Shown: positions 48,315-61,460, counted from the stretch's first letter. The stretch is 64,000 nt of DNA from Epiperipatus broadwayi (GCA_028023455.1 JAQFVV010006305.1:3713001-3777000); one strand, 5' to 3'. Numbers and translations: made by a program. The notes: generated by a model not told the origin, from the sequence alone.

Positions 48315-51300
48315 CAGTCATCATCATCATCATCATCATCAACCATTATCAATCCACTGCAGGATGAAGGTCTCTCCAAGTTTAATCCATCTTCTCCGAT
48401 ATTTAGCTTCTCTTTTCCACAACATCCCTGCACATTTTCTTATTTCATCCATCCATCTCACATGTGGTCTCTTTCTGGGTCTTTTACAATCTCTTGGAAT
48501 CCAGTTTAAAATTTCAATTGTCCATCTATTATCATTTCTTCTAGCAATATGTCCAGTCCAACTCCATTTCAATCTTTTAATTTTTTTTCAATAAGGTCAG
48601 TAACACCTGTTTGTTGTCTTACCCATACATTGTGTTTTCAATCTCTTCTTGTTACTTCCAACATACATCTCTCCATACTCCTTTGAGTGGTCTGAAGTCT
48701 CTGTATTGCTCTTCTATTAAGTGTCCAAGTCTCAGATCCATAAGTAAGAACTGGTAAAACACATTTGTTAAAAACCATTCTTTTCAAACACATAGGCATA
48801 TTTCCTTTTAGTATCAATAAATTAAAAATTAACTGTGATAAAACACAGTTGCTGAAGCTTTAAATATAAAATTATAACAATAAAGCTGAGCACTTTCGGG
48901 GGACTTAAGCTATGATTATGGAGGCTTAAGTCCCCCAAAAGTGCTCAGCTTTATTGTTATAATTTTATATTTAAAGCTTCAGCAACTGTGTTTTATCACA
49001 GTTAATTTTTAATTTATTGATTTTTGTTGAAGTATATACATACATTCTTTTAGTATCAAGTTATTTCTACCAAAAGCACTCCAACCAAGTTTAATTCTAT
49101 CATTAATTTCCTCCATTATGTTTCCATCTGTATTAATAATCTGACCTAGGTATTTGTAACTGTTAACTTCTTCTAATTCTTCATAATCAATCTTTATTTT
49201 CATATTTTGAGCAAATCGATTAAACATTACTTTAGTCTTTTTAACATTTATCTTTAGTCCTACTTTTCTACTTTCATCTGCTAACTCCTGCAACATTTCC
49301 TGCAGCTCTGAAGCATTATTTGCAAAAAAACAACTACATCATCTGCAAAATCTAAATGACTTAAATACTCTCCATTTACTTTCATTCCTTTAGTTTCCCA
49401 TTTTAATCCACAAAATACTTCTTGCAGCACTGCTGTAAAAAGTTTTGGAGATATGGAGTCATCTTGCCTTACACCTTTCTCAATGTTGATTTTTCCAGTA
49501 TCATTATGTAATCTAATTGTTGCTGTTGCATTTTTATAAATATTCTTTAAAATATGACATTATCCTGGATCTATACCTTGATGATCCAATGCTTTAATCA
49601 CTGAAGAAATGTGTATAGAATCGAATGCCTTTTCATAATCTACAAATCCAAAACATAATGACAACTCATATTCATTTGTCCTTTCTATGACTTCTCTCAA
49701 TACCTGAATATGATCTATTGTACTAAAACCACTTTTAAATCCAGTTTGTTCTCTTGGTTGGTGGAAATCCAAAGTTCTCTGTAGACGAGTTGTAATTATC
49801 TTGGTAAAAATTTTATATAAAACTGATAAAAGGCTGATAGGTCTGTAATTTCTAATATCTTCTTTATCACCTTTTTAAATATTAATATTATTACTGCATT
49901 CTTCCAATCTTCCGGTACATCTTTATCATTTAGACATTTGGTATATAACTTTGCTAAAATTGTTTCTATTTCTTCACCTCCTTTTAATATATCAATTATA
50001 ATTCCATCATTTCCTGGAGCCTTTCCTTTCTTCGTACATTTAATTGCATGTCTCACTTCTTCATTTAAAATTCTGGGCAATTTGGAAGATGTAATAGATA
50101 TAGGAGGTACTTGTTCTTTATTACTATATAATTCTTGATAAAAATCTTCTACCAATTTCATGATGTCATCTCTCTTTTTAGTAATAATTCCATCTTTTTT
50201 TCTTAGTGTGGATATAAATTTCCTACCAATCCCAAAATGTTGTTTAACATTCTTGAAACTTTTATTTTCTTCTATAGCTTTCCTTGCTATTTCACAGTTA
50301 TACTTTCTTATATCATTTTCAACTCTTTTCCGTACCATTTTACAAAATTCGAGATATTCAATTCTTTTTAATACATCATTTTTGTATATCTTCATATTCC
50401 TTCTTTTCTTCATAAATTCTCTAGTCTCAGTAGAAATTTTATTAGTCAATTGCTGCTTTCTTCTACCAGCTATCTTTGTTGCAGTTTTTAAAAGTGTATC
50501 AGTTATTTTCATATTAATTTCATTCAAATCTGAATCATGTTCAAAATCTCCTAACACTTGAAACCTATTTGTAAGTTCTAATTTAAATTCATTAGAATGT
50601 TTCTGAAGATTAGGAATATCAACTGTAAATATTGTTTTTCTCAATAATTTTTGTCTCTCTAGTTTTACATTAACACGTAACTTACACCTTACTAATCAAT
50701 GATCACTTCCTGTGTTAAATTTATTAAGAACATTACAATCTTGAAATATGTATTTCCTGTTAGTCAAAATATAATCCAATTCTGCTGTACCTTCATTTGG
50801 ATGCTTCCATGTCCATTTCCTTTTAACATTTTTTTCAAAAAATGAATTCATAATATAAAGTTTTTCTTTTTCTGCAAACTCCACAAGTCTATGTCCTCTC
50901 TCATTTCTATTACCCTAACCAAAATTACCTACAGCAATTTCATCTTTCATTTGTCTACCAATTCTAGCATTAAAGTCTCCCATAACAATTTTAAAATGTT
51001 GTTTACTCTGATCAAAAGCCTTTTGTACATCCATATAAAAATCTTCTACTACTTCATCACTATGAGAACTTGTTGGGGCATAAACCTGAATTATCTGCAT
51101 TTGGTATCTGCTATTAAGTTGTATAACTAATCTTGCAACTCTGTCCGATACATCATCAATCTCCACAATATTGTTCTTCCACTTTTTATTTATAATGAAT
51201 CCTATTCCATTTGTATTTCCAATATGCGTGCCTTTATAATAGAGTATATGTCCACTTTTTAAATCAATTGTTTCTTCACCTTTTCTTCTAACTTCACAAA

Positions 51301-51857
51301 GTCCAATAATGTCCCATTTAATATAAGACAATTCTTCTTCTAATTCTTGCAATCTTCCTTCACTTGAAAGTGATCTGCAGTTGTAAGTACCTAAATAAAA
51401 AGTCATCATCAAATGGCAGCCTGGGTCCACAATCAGGGAATTCTTAGCACCCTCCACCTTCGGCCACCAACCGCTGCCTTGGTTGGTGACTTTACAGCCT
51501 CCTGGGAATAAGGGCCATGCTTTATTTTTGTCTGTCATAATTGTATATATGTATTGGAAAAATATTTATCATTTACACTAACATTCATTCTGCTTTATCA
51601 GGCACTGAGAAGAAAGACCATGGTGTTTCTTGATCTTAAACTCAGAGGTAAAAAGCCAATAAACTCACCATGCTGGCTAATGCATGTTGGTGAGCAGCCC
51701 ATCCATGTTCGTATACTATATGAATAATCACATAGTAATAACAGCTGCAATGACAAGAACGTATGGAGTGGACATTAGGAATTTGCCCTGCTCGGTTCCT
51801 TTAAGGCCTCCAAGAGGAATCAAAGGGTCACCTCTCTGTTAATAGCAAACTCCTTTC
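48315..51857 (-). mobile_element. RTE-clade LINE copy C (best preserved)
   Basis: This is a near-complete RTE of about 3.3 kb once its hairpin insert is removed. On the minus strand: 5' UTR 51857-51539; endonuclease frame 51538-50915 (207 codons) with TYNCRSLS, WDIIGLCEVRR, IIQVYAPTSS and VMGDFNARIG; 50884-50696 with KRKWTWKHPNEGTAELDYI and TGSDH; 50644-49796 (282 codons), linker and RT fingers, with KGKAPGNDGI and PEDWKNAVIILIF; 49772-49560 with TGFKSGFSTIDH and FVDYEKAFDSI; FADD catalytic box intact at 49338-49349; 49296-49050 with KVGLKINVKKTKVMF and YKYLGQIINTDGN; 48572-48339 with KWSWTGHIARRNDNRW and GRPHVRWMDEIRK-type tail. The 3' end is an ATC tail (48318-48340). Roughly three stops and two poly-A frameshifts separate these frames. 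Confidence 0.93.
48818..49046. mobile_element. Young hairpin insertion inside RTE copy C
   Basis: The insert is dominated by a palindrome (48815-49019): arms of 96 bases (48815-48910 and 48924-49019) with a single mismatch around a 13-bp loop. It is flanked by a perfect 13-bp direct repeat CTTTTAGTATCAA (48805-48817 and 49047-49059), where related RTE copies have only one copy. About 27 bases of unpaired sequence lie between the right arm and the right repeat. The arms contain GCTGAGCACTTT(C/T)GGGGGACTTAAGC. There is no coding capacity. Confidence 0.9.
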
Positions 51858-51921
51858 CAATTTTAACATATATATAATCATGCAAGGTAATGGAAGGTTG
51901 CATCATTCCATATGTATGCAT

Positions 51922-51962
<41 letters not shown>

Positions 51963-52877
51963 CATTTTAGATTAAAAATACATATAAACTGTATGGCAGC
52001 AACAAAAATATTTAATAACAAACCAGAATACTATGCGGTACTGCACAGTTTTTAACATCTATACACATAAAGAAACATATGCATATATTTATTAATGAAC
52101 AAAGATATGTTTAAAAATGGCATATACAGATTAAGATGTGAACAAAAATTTAATAAAAAATAAAAGTACTGCACATTAAATAAATAATATAGAATATTTT
52201 TATAAATCTTTAAAAAAATGTAAAATAAAATAGCTAGCAGAATTCTGGTTATTTTAATGTTATCATTATATTTTTAAATATATTGATTGATATAAGAACA
52301 AAAAAAAAAGTTAATAATCGTTTTCAAATTGATGGTGATGAAATGAAAAAGATACAATACCTCAATCACACAAAATTTCTACATCCAATTTCAATTCCAA
52401 GCTGTTGTACAGAAATCATGAACACACTGTAATGTTTTACAATCAATCACAATGTGCAATGTTAATTAGATAATTAAAATTACAAATTTCTAATTTTTTA
52501 ATTTTTAATTATATTTTTTCAGGCCATGAGCAAGTTAATCAATGAACATTGAAGCCATGGATGTGTTAATTTAATTGCATGCCTTTATTAATAAATGTAT
52601 TCATCATTTAAATTTTTAATAAAAAATAGTTTCACAGTTAGCCCTATTTAAAAAAAGTGCTAACTAAGTTAGTTTTTGTAGGCCAAACTACAACATAATA
52701 GTCCATAATACAGAGATTGTAGTTTAAACTGTTAAAAAATGCCCTGCATAGTTTATTGCAATAATAGAAAGCTGCTACTCTGGAACTTAATTCCATACTT
52801 CATGATTGAAGTTTTTTTCATCTGGTACTAATATTTTTATGAACCTCCAAGTAATAAAACATTAGATTACTTTCATT
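51858..52877. other. AT-rich spacer with CA/TA microsatellite
   Basis: A (CA)n(TA)n run lies at about 51922-51962. No gene is recognised. Confidence 0.6.
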
Positions 52878-53154
52878 AAACAAGGCAACACTCTCTCCAT
52901 ACAGTAGTGCCACCCTGTGCCACCCAGAGTAATCAATGGATGCCAGAAGGCTTGTGCATAAAATGCCTATCTAGTGCCTACTCATCCAATATCCCTAGAC
53001 TAGTTTCTGGCTTGTGGCCTTCATCAGTGAGGAGCCTTGGATCTGAAAGCAATGCACCTAGACAGAGATTTTATGCACAAGCCTTCTGGCATCCATTAAT
53101 TACTCTGGTTGGCACAGGATGGCACTACTGTATGGAGAGAGTTTTGCCTTGTTT
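52878..53154 (+). mobile_element. Hammerhead-bearing inverted-repeat element, copy 3 (complete)
   Basis: Termini AAACAAGGCAA (52878) and TTGCCTTGTTT (53154) are inverted copies. The paired arms run about 75-100 bases (CTCTCCATACAGTAGTGCCA, CAGAGTAATCAATGGATGCC, AGAAGGCTTGTGCATAAAAT and their complements). An asymmetric loop of about 80 bases carries a hammerhead ribozyme on the minus strand. The frame at 52907-53173 runs through the structure and is a by-product. Flanks extend the palindrome (ATT/AAT), so the target duplication is ambiguous. Confidence 0.9.
52982..53048 (-). ncRNA. Hammerhead ribozyme, type I, in inverted-repeat copy 3
   Basis: Minus strand: CTGATGA (53027-53021), stem II GGC..GCC with loop CACAA, GAAAC (53007-53003), TA, GTC (53000-52998), then TAGGGATATTGGATGAG. 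The two-base-pair stem III is intact (A-U and C-G closing a 2-nt loop). Inner stem I TCCTCA/TAGGGA has one C-A mismatch. Outer ATCC/GGAT pairs across an internal loop. All conserved core residues are present. Predicted cleavage is 3' of GTC. This small-stem-III design is known from PLE-associated and retrozyme hammerheads, which can act as dimers. Confidence 0.8.
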
Positions 53155-55658
53155 AATAACAATTATGTGCTAGTATAAGAGATGGTCATCATGTGATGTT
53201 TAGATTACTTTCAACCTAAATGACTTACTGATTGTTCTGCTTTGACATTTACAGAGCTTAAACTCTTTAGAAATTTTCAAGAAGTACATTAGGGGTGGGA
53301 AATCTCCAGCCCTCTAATGCTCTTAATATGCCCCCTGGATATTTTCAAAAACATATAAAGTGGTCCTGTATACAACTTTTATTTAAACATGCATCATGTA
53401 GTTCAAATATTGAATTAATAATAACTAAATAAAATATTTATTTTCTCAATTACATCCTTTCATTTTATAGTTCTAGTCCATTCTATTAAAGACACAATAC
53501 TCCAACAAATTATCTATATTATTTGGTCTATCTGATTATAGATTTTATCTACAATGTCAAGGGCATTTTGTTTGTTTTTGTAGCGATTTTCTCAGACTAA
53601 CAGTATATTTGCAAAAATAAATTATGATTTTATTTTGTTTTATTATTATGTTGCATTTTTTTTTTTTTATAATTGTGATGATTATATAAAAAAAGCTTTA
53701 TCAAATAGCTGACATTTCTCATAAAAAGTTCAAGGAAGTCAAAAAATTCTGTGAAGGCAAATTACATTTTTTTAAAGCAGAAATTTCAAAACCATTTTTA
53801 AAGCACAGTTTATAAATGATTGCATTTTCACTGATGTAGAATTAGTCTGTCCAGAATATAAAAAAAAAAATTGGAGAATATAAATATGTAATGAAAAAAA
53901 TAATTATAAGGCAAATTGTCACTAAATGTGGGGCAGTCATTAATAATAATATTACATTATTTTTAATTAAAAAAAATATGACTCTCATTTAAAAAGGGTA
54001 AGTTGAAATTGGCTTGCCAGCTGAAAAAATTGCCGACTTCTAATGACTAGAGATAAATTAATTAAATCTTTGATTAAATATAGCAGATTAATATTTAAGC
54101 TAATAATAATAATTTTATATGGTCCACAAATGATATTATAAGTATTCAAATGGTCCTTGGTAGAAAAAATGTTTCCCACCCCTATTATGTTTTCTACTGT
54201 ACTTCATGCTGTATCATATATCTTATTTTAAAAATAATAAAATACAATCAAAAAACATGGATGATAAAAGGCACCTTATTAAAAAAGTAAATGACAGTTT
54301 GCTGGTAAGATTTACTCAAAAACAAAATTTGAAAATGGTAAGTTTCTTTCCCAAAGTGATGTTATCATCAAACATCACTTATTTACCATAACTGATAATT
54401 GGATTATTTATTTTAAAATCTCAATAAAAAAATAATTTACTTAATCTAACATAAACAATAGCAAAATGGTAAAAAAAAAAAACGAATTAAAATATAAAAA
54501 GTTAAGCTGTCTATGAAACTATTTTGAAAAAAAAAATCAAGATAGTTAATATGTAACTGAGATGATTTGTTTGTAAATGAACAAATCTAATAAAAACATG
54601 TTGATATTATATCTGTTATTAATTAATTCATAATTAATATAAATCTTCAGTTTCAGGTGCTATTCTATTTTCTGTAAATAAATATTTAATTTTCTTATTA
54701 CAATATGATTTTATTATTTCGCACACACAGCAATCATATTTTATTTATTTTCTATTAGTAAAGTCAAAGCATTTAAAAGTGAATGTGTTCAGCAGTGTTG
54801 TTAGAAAATAACACAATTAAAAAGAAAATGAACATTTATATTATACTGAGCATTAAATGTGTTATTACTGAAACTTATTTATCTGGAGTTCTCCATTATT
54901 CATATAAATAAATAAAAATTTTCAAATACATCAAGCAATTATATATATTGTGATATATAAGTTTTTGTGTAGGATTTTGTTTTAAAAAATAAATATATGT
55001 GATTTTAAAAAGTTTTCCCTTACTATGAAGCTATTTTATAAGCAAAATCTATATTTTCAAACAATTAAATATTAAATCTATTTACATTATGATACTATGC
55101 TTGTATTTATATTTTAACAATTTATTGTCTGAATTTTACTATTCATGGATAAAATTAATTATAAATATATGAAATTTTCCCTTCTAGAAACGATTTTGTT
55201 TCTCATATAAATATTTAGAAATATTTTTGCATGAGCTAGTTTGAACCAATATAAAAAAGAAAATACATAACATTTTCATATTTTATATTTAATATAGCAA
55301 TAATCATTTTAAATAATCATAATAGAATGTGAGTGTGTATGAATGTTTTAAATAATGGAAGATTTAATAGTGGAGAAATGCATTATTAACTTCAAGTAAA
55401 TACATAGGCAGATTTATTTATTTAAGAAAAATAAATTATTTTATTTAAAAAAAGTACATAATGTAATATTTTGTTCAAATCATATGTATTTAAGAGGACA
55501 TTCTAAAGTAAAAACAGAGGTGTGTATTTATATCTTTGGATAAACACTATAAGTTCATAGAGCATAAAATGTGATGATGAATCAGATGTTAAAAAAATGT
55601 CATGGTAATCATTTACATAATTCAAAACTTATAAATCTATATCAATACATTAATAATA
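53155..55658. other. AT-rich spacer
   Basis: No gene or repeat is recognised. Many A and T homopolymers. Confidence 0.55.
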
Positions 55659-55781
55659 ATTAGCATTAAGTTATTGCACACATACTTTATGGATTTAACT
55701 ATAAATCAATACTCTCATTTTTTCCAAGCACAAGATAAAGTCTTTGTGAAAAGATAGGATGAATCCATCTATCCTTTCAAC
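55659..55781. repeat. Dispersed repeat R3, copy 1
   Basis: Starts AATTAGCATTAAG, contains ACTCTCATTTTTTCCAA and CACAAGATAAAGTCTTTGT, and ends GATGAATCCATCTATCCTTTCAAC. About 90 percent or more of it recurs at 55991-56114 by eye, and a diverged version is at 59275-59343. Confidence 0.85.
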
Positions 55782-55990
55782 CCAAATGTTTAAGTATGGG
55801 AAAATCTTAAGTATTTGGAAATGAGAGTGTGAAGACATTAACAATCACTTTAAATTACCTTTACTAGGTATGAATAAATGACACTTGTGAAATTTACTAG
55901 AATTTACGATACATCATTCTTAGTTAAAATTAAACATATGTAAATAAGATATTTATTTTACGTAGCACAATGTTTTTAAACTGTAATCAT

Positions 55991-56114
55991 AATTAGCATT
56001 AAGCTAATGCACATGCACTTTGTCGATTTAACTATAAATGAATACTCTCATTTTTTCCAATCACAAGATAAAGTCTTTGTAAAAAAATAGGATGAATCCA
56101 TCTATCTTTTCAAC
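55991..56114. repeat. Dispersed repeat R3, copy 2
   Basis: Direct copy of 55659-55781 displaced by about 332 bases, with substitutions such as GCTAATGCACATGCACTTTGTCG for GTTATTGCACACATACTTTATGG. No coding capacity. Confidence 0.85.
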
Positions 56115-58060
56115 ACATTAAAAAATGGTTACTTCTTCATTTTCATATACCTTATTAAAAAAAATCACAGTTAATGGCCATGGATGGCTAAAAAGTTGGT
56201 TTGTTTGAAGGATTATGAGTCTTTCAATTGCCACTGCATTCTTTCACCTGGTATGAAAAACATCTACAAGACATTTATTTCAAAATAATCTATTGAGAAA
56301 AAAATATTTTAAAATATTACCTACAATAGAATTTCTAAAAAAATTTCCAAAAAAAAAACTGCTAATTGATTTTTTAGCAATTTTTCTACTTTATAGTAAA
56401 TAATCACTATAAATAATAGACAAATTAAATTTATCTCACATATACTTACTAAAGGGGTTCCATTACAACCTACACAATTCCCCATTTATATCTAGAAATC
56501 CCATAGGTTAAGAAATTCTAGATCTAATTTATGAACTTTATTTACATTATTACTGTATCATTGATGTTTTTTTGTTATTTTTAAAAAAAAGTAATTTGTA
56601 TATTTTAAATTTATGCAATGTATTACAGTTTTTTTAAAATAGATTTTTAGTATTTCACCAGGTCTCATTAGTGCAAAGAACAGGTATAACTTATTTAATA
56701 ATACATATTCATACTGCAAACATTACATTTTTTTGAGTGTGAAAGTAGTAACTTATGTATGAATGGAAAACTGAATTCAACATGGTAGTATGAAATGAAA
56801 AGTATATTTTAGTAGTAACTTGTCTTTATTCTGCACATGTTTTTAATTGTGAAGTGAGTTTATATTTATGATGAGCTATTAAGGTCTTTATAAAAGTAAT
56901 GGCTCCATTTCTTTAAAATATTTTGAGAGTTGAAGTATTTATCTTACCATAGATACAGATAATAAAGTACATACATATTTTTTGTAATCAAGCCACTTAA
57001 ATAAAATAAAAGATTAGCATAGAGAATTACTTACAAAGATATATGTTATACTTTACATTAGATTTATAGAAATATTCTCAAGACTTAGTTTTAGAATACA
57101 ACTGTTACATTTAGTGGAACTAAAACTGATTTAGTTAAATCAGCAAACTTGAAAAAATATACTTCTGATTTATCTAAAAATGATTTTTATGATAAGTGAT
57201 TTGATGCTTAACATAAATCTTGTTTCTTATTTTGAAATGATTAAATACACTACACAAATATAAGATAAAGAAATTTTATCTTGTGTAAAAATATTTATCT
57301 TATTCTAAAAGTAATTGCATATAAATAGTACTGCAGAGATCAAATAAATAACAATTTACATACATATTTACTTATTATTATTATTCTTTTATTCTATAAT
57401 TTATTAATGTAAAATAAAACTTGAATTTATTTATTAATAAAATTGATCTTCACATTTTTTAATAAGATTGTTTCACTTATCATTAATTTATTTTGTCATA
57501 TATTAAAAACATAAATCACTGTCTTGCATACTTATTTATATTTTTAATTCTGAAATATTTAAATAAACACTTGATAATTTGAAGATTGATTAGAATTGTG
57601 TATCTAGTCATGGTGTTCTTAGAAATTTAATATTGCACATTATACATAGGCATTTATAGAATATTTTTGCTTAACATATAAGAAGTACATAGCTAAATTT
57701 ATTCATATTTTATTTGATTAAATTGCCTATATTATATTTATTTATTTTAAATGTAGTTTGGAATCAATAAAATACACCATTTGTCTTCAGATGACATCAA
57801 TGACTGCATTGTCCATACTTATGTACTCCTTATTTCTTACATTTCATGCTTCCCACACACCCATTTATCATTGAAAATTTGACTTCCCAATATGTAGGCT
57901 AGGCATTTAGTAAATTTATTAGCCACTTAGCCCCATTTACCATTACAATATTTGGCTCACTCAATGTGTGATTTAATAATATAAATTATATATATTTCCT
58001 TATTAATAGCTCATTATCACTTAAGCCTCTCAAGAACCATTACAATGTTATATATATATA
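56115..58060. other. AT-rich spacer
   Basis: No gene or repeat is recognised. A short TA run precedes the hairpin at 58061. Confidence 0.55.
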
Positions 58061-58313
58061 TATGTCAACAGATGGCGTTCTACCAAAAACACCGTCAAGC
58101 GTATGTTTACATAAACGTCAGAGTGAGTATTCACTATCTCTAACTTTAATTCCACTTTCAGATCATGACTTCAAGCTATTTGCTATCATCAGTGAAAGAC
58201 AGGAATCATGATCTGAAAGTGGAATTAAAGTTAGAGATAGTGAATGCATGCTCTGACGTTTATGTAAACATACGCTTGACGGTGTTTTTGGTAGAACACC
58301 ATCTGTTGACATA
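58061..58313. mobile_element. Long-arm hairpin (foldback) element, 108-bp arms
   Basis: Arms 58061-58168 and 58206-58313 are inverted copies with about six differences in 108 bases and a 37-bp loop. Termini read TATGTCAACAGATGG and CCATCTGTTGACATA. The arms contain ACACCGTCAAGCGTATG and are less AT-rich than the surroundings. Its sequence is unrelated to the hairpins at 39235 and 48818. The minus-strand frame at 58163-58438 is a by-product. Confidence 0.85.
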
Positions 58314-59274
58314 AATACAAGCGTTAGCAAGTTTTTTTGTTTTTTCATATATATATATAATGCCTGGAATACATGAAAAAAATTGGTAATTAAAATTTTG
58401 TTGTCATTTGTAAAAATTATCTTCATTCTCCTGTCCATATTAAGAAAAAACTTTCAAAATTATACTTCTTTAAACTTATTATCTAAAAAAATAATTCTGG
58501 CTGAGTATTCATTTTGTAATAATGTGAATTAAAAAAAATAATTGTGCATTGACTAAATAGAAAATATTTTTTTATATATTAGATAAATAATGGGGATATC
58601 TCACATTCAACACAATGCTTAAATAAAATAAAATCTTAGCAATTGTACAAAAAAATGAACATGTAATTTGGACATTAGACGTTTGAAAAAAAAAAAAAAC
58701 AACATACTGCATTAATGCTTTTCTCTTACCCATTTGTTTTTTTATTATATTTTACATTTCAATCATGAATTTTTCTCTTCTGCATAATTTCATCTAAATT
58801 TCCATTAAGTTTTCAGACAATGCAATTTTAATTTCTCTACAATAAAAAATAAAGATTTTATGATGATTTTTCTAAATAGTACTTTTTTTTTTTCATTTTT
58901 GTTATTTTTACTATTTAATGTGTGATAAATTTATAGCAGAGAATAATGGTTAGTCAACAACAGAGATTGGGCTGAGAAACTAAGGTTCTCTCAGAATTTT
59001 TGCTAATGATTTCTTAAAAGTAATAGTAATTATAATGTCTAAAATAATAATTAACAAGCCATCTTTGCTCATATATATGGAGATTATTTTTACCTCATGA
59101 TCTTTCTCTTTATGAATTAGACTTTGGATGATTGAACCTTATTACTAGATTTTCAGTCACTTCAAAGCATTTTTTTAGTTATTATTTTATAGAAAAATAG
59201 ATGAAAAAAATCATTTATGATATTCCTTTTATATGTTTTGTCTAAATTTTAATAATAAAAAAATAATATTTAAA
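58314..59274. other. AT-rich spacer
   Basis: No gene or repeat is recognised. Confidence 0.55.
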
Positions 59275-59343
59275 CAGCATTAAACTGTTGCACATGCGCT
59301 TTAGATTTTAAATATAAAATGAATGAATACTAACACTTCAACC
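59275..59343. repeat. Dispersed repeat R3, copy 3 (diverged, partial)
   Basis: AGCATTAAACTGTTGCACATGCGCTTT and AATGAATACTAACACTTCAAC match the left and central part of the R3 copies at 55659 and 55991 with more divergence. The right third is missing. Confidence 0.6.
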
Positions 59344-59397
59344 AAAGCAAAATATTAAAAGTAAAAATTGCAATAAAATTTAGCCCAATTATATATT

Positions 59398-59575
59398 ATA
59401 ATGGTCAGGTTGTTTTTGGATATTGGAGTCTTACCGTATCTGCCGTAAAGGGTACCACCAGGCCATTTGAACCTGGAAATTTATATAATAGGCGGATACT
59501 TACAGTAAGATTCAGAATTTAAATAAATATGACCAAAATGCCCCAGTCACTCGCTCACAGAGAAGAAGAGATAAT
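59398..59575 (-). repeat. Dispersed repeat family R2, copy 2 (SINE-like)
   Basis: The reverse complement parallels 15925-16095: GAGTGACTGGGGCATTTTGGTCA, GTATCCGCCTA, CCAGGTTCAAATGGCCTGGTGG, TACCCT and GATACGGTAAGACTCC. GGTTCAAAT is again the best B-box candidate. Similarity spans at least 140 bases in both copies. Ends are undefined. Confidence 0.65.
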
Positions 59576-61395
59576 ATATATTTTATTATAAAGAAAGAAA
59601 GATAATAAAAAATAAAAATAAGCCACTGTGAAATTAACAATACACAGAAACATTTATTTTGCACATATATAAAATTTAGAATTATTTACTTTAGTATAAT
59701 GTCTACTTTAACATTTGATTTAATTTACATTTTTTTACTTTTTATTTTATAAGTTCACACAGATGAATTTATTAATATTTTATTAGAGTGTCGGGTATGG
59801 ATAAACTACATAGATTGCACTCAAAAAAGAAAATACTCTATATCCCTTATTTAACCCTAGGCCAAAAGTTCACAGTCACACTAATGCCAATCTATCTGTT
59901 ACATCAATATATTCAATGCAGCATGAATATGACAGCAAAATACCATACTATTAGAAATATACATCTGAACAGCATGTTTATTGAGAAGAAATGTCTTTCA
60001 TCCAGTACAGGAATACTTCGTCTGTCTGGTGAGAAGAACAATAAAAAAGAAAGCTCCATAGAAAGAGATTGTGGAACTTTTTGCCATCTTACTTCCCCAT
60101 TCCATAGGCTAAAGGGTTGATCCAAGGAGCAGGGAATACTGTTTGCTTCCAATCGTCAGTAAGAAATGGAACTTATTTTGCCCAAGTATGGCTTATTATT
60201 TGATCCTGCACATAGTGGATCTTCATGCTACATTTACTAATTACATCAATACATCCAAGCCATTGACCCAATTTAACTGCAAAACAAATAACCTAAGATT
60301 TACTTTCCCTTAAACTAACATAACTTTACGAGTCTATGCAGCCATTCATGCCTGACTTAAATTTAACATGATTTACTTAAAAGTTTTAGCTTAATGTGAA
60401 AAAACAAACAAAAAAACAACAACATAATAAACACTTAAAATAATGGAAAAATTAAATTAATGGAAATAATTTTAAAACTACATATGATAAAAAAATTATT
60501 AATGATTTAATTTGGTCAGATAAGAATTTATATTTCTATTTAAATATTGGAAATATTTATACTTAATGTTCATGAATCATATGTATAGTTCTTACAGTTT
60601 AGAAGTCCATCCTTAATAGTTTCTTGTAATTTGGATCCAGTGTTAATTCCCATGACATCCAGGAGAGGCTGGTATTCGCCATTCTATTGGTATTCATACG
60701 GAGGTTTTTTACTCTAGCTGGTATAGTTTTTTTGCTTGATTTTATTGCAGGACCTTGGTGTCCTGGGGTCTGCAATATAGGAAAACAATATTTCATTTTT
60801 TCTTTTGGAAAAACTTAAGGGAATGAAAGTGCATCTTTCAATTCCTTCTCATTCAACTCTCCAAAAACTCAAAACTGCAAACTCAAACTGAAAAATGAAA
60901 AACTGACTTTTATTTCAAATATTTTTGTTTTTATATCAAACCTCTGGATTAATTGAACATGATGTCATGCTGATGATTATTCCACTATGATCTATTTCCT
61001 GAGGGATTTTTTTATTGGCTATTCTGTTTTTACTGTTATCTCCTTTCTGACCTTTAATTATAAATTTTGAGAAGGGCTAGTTTACTTAAGACTAATTAAA
61101 AATAACAATTATTTCCATGTTGGGTCTTTTACACAATAGTAATTAATTAAATTTTATACATTCTTAAAGATATATTTTTATCTTTAAATCTTAAGTTTTT
61201 GTTGAAAATTTAGTTTTAAAATACTTTTTTTTAAATACATTTTCTTTTAATAATTTTCCAACTGCATTTTTATATATATACGAGTATAGATGCCTATTAA
61301 TTTTCAATTTTTAATTTTTAAAAACAAATTTTTATATATGAACTTTTTATTTTTAATTTTACTTATTATAATAATGTAACAGCATGTGTGCCCAT

Positions 61396-61460
<65 letters not shown>

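Noticed and set aside
50160-50561. 133-codon plus-strand frame in RTE copy C
   Set aside because: It is antisense to the well-supported RT linker frame 50644-49796 and has no motif.
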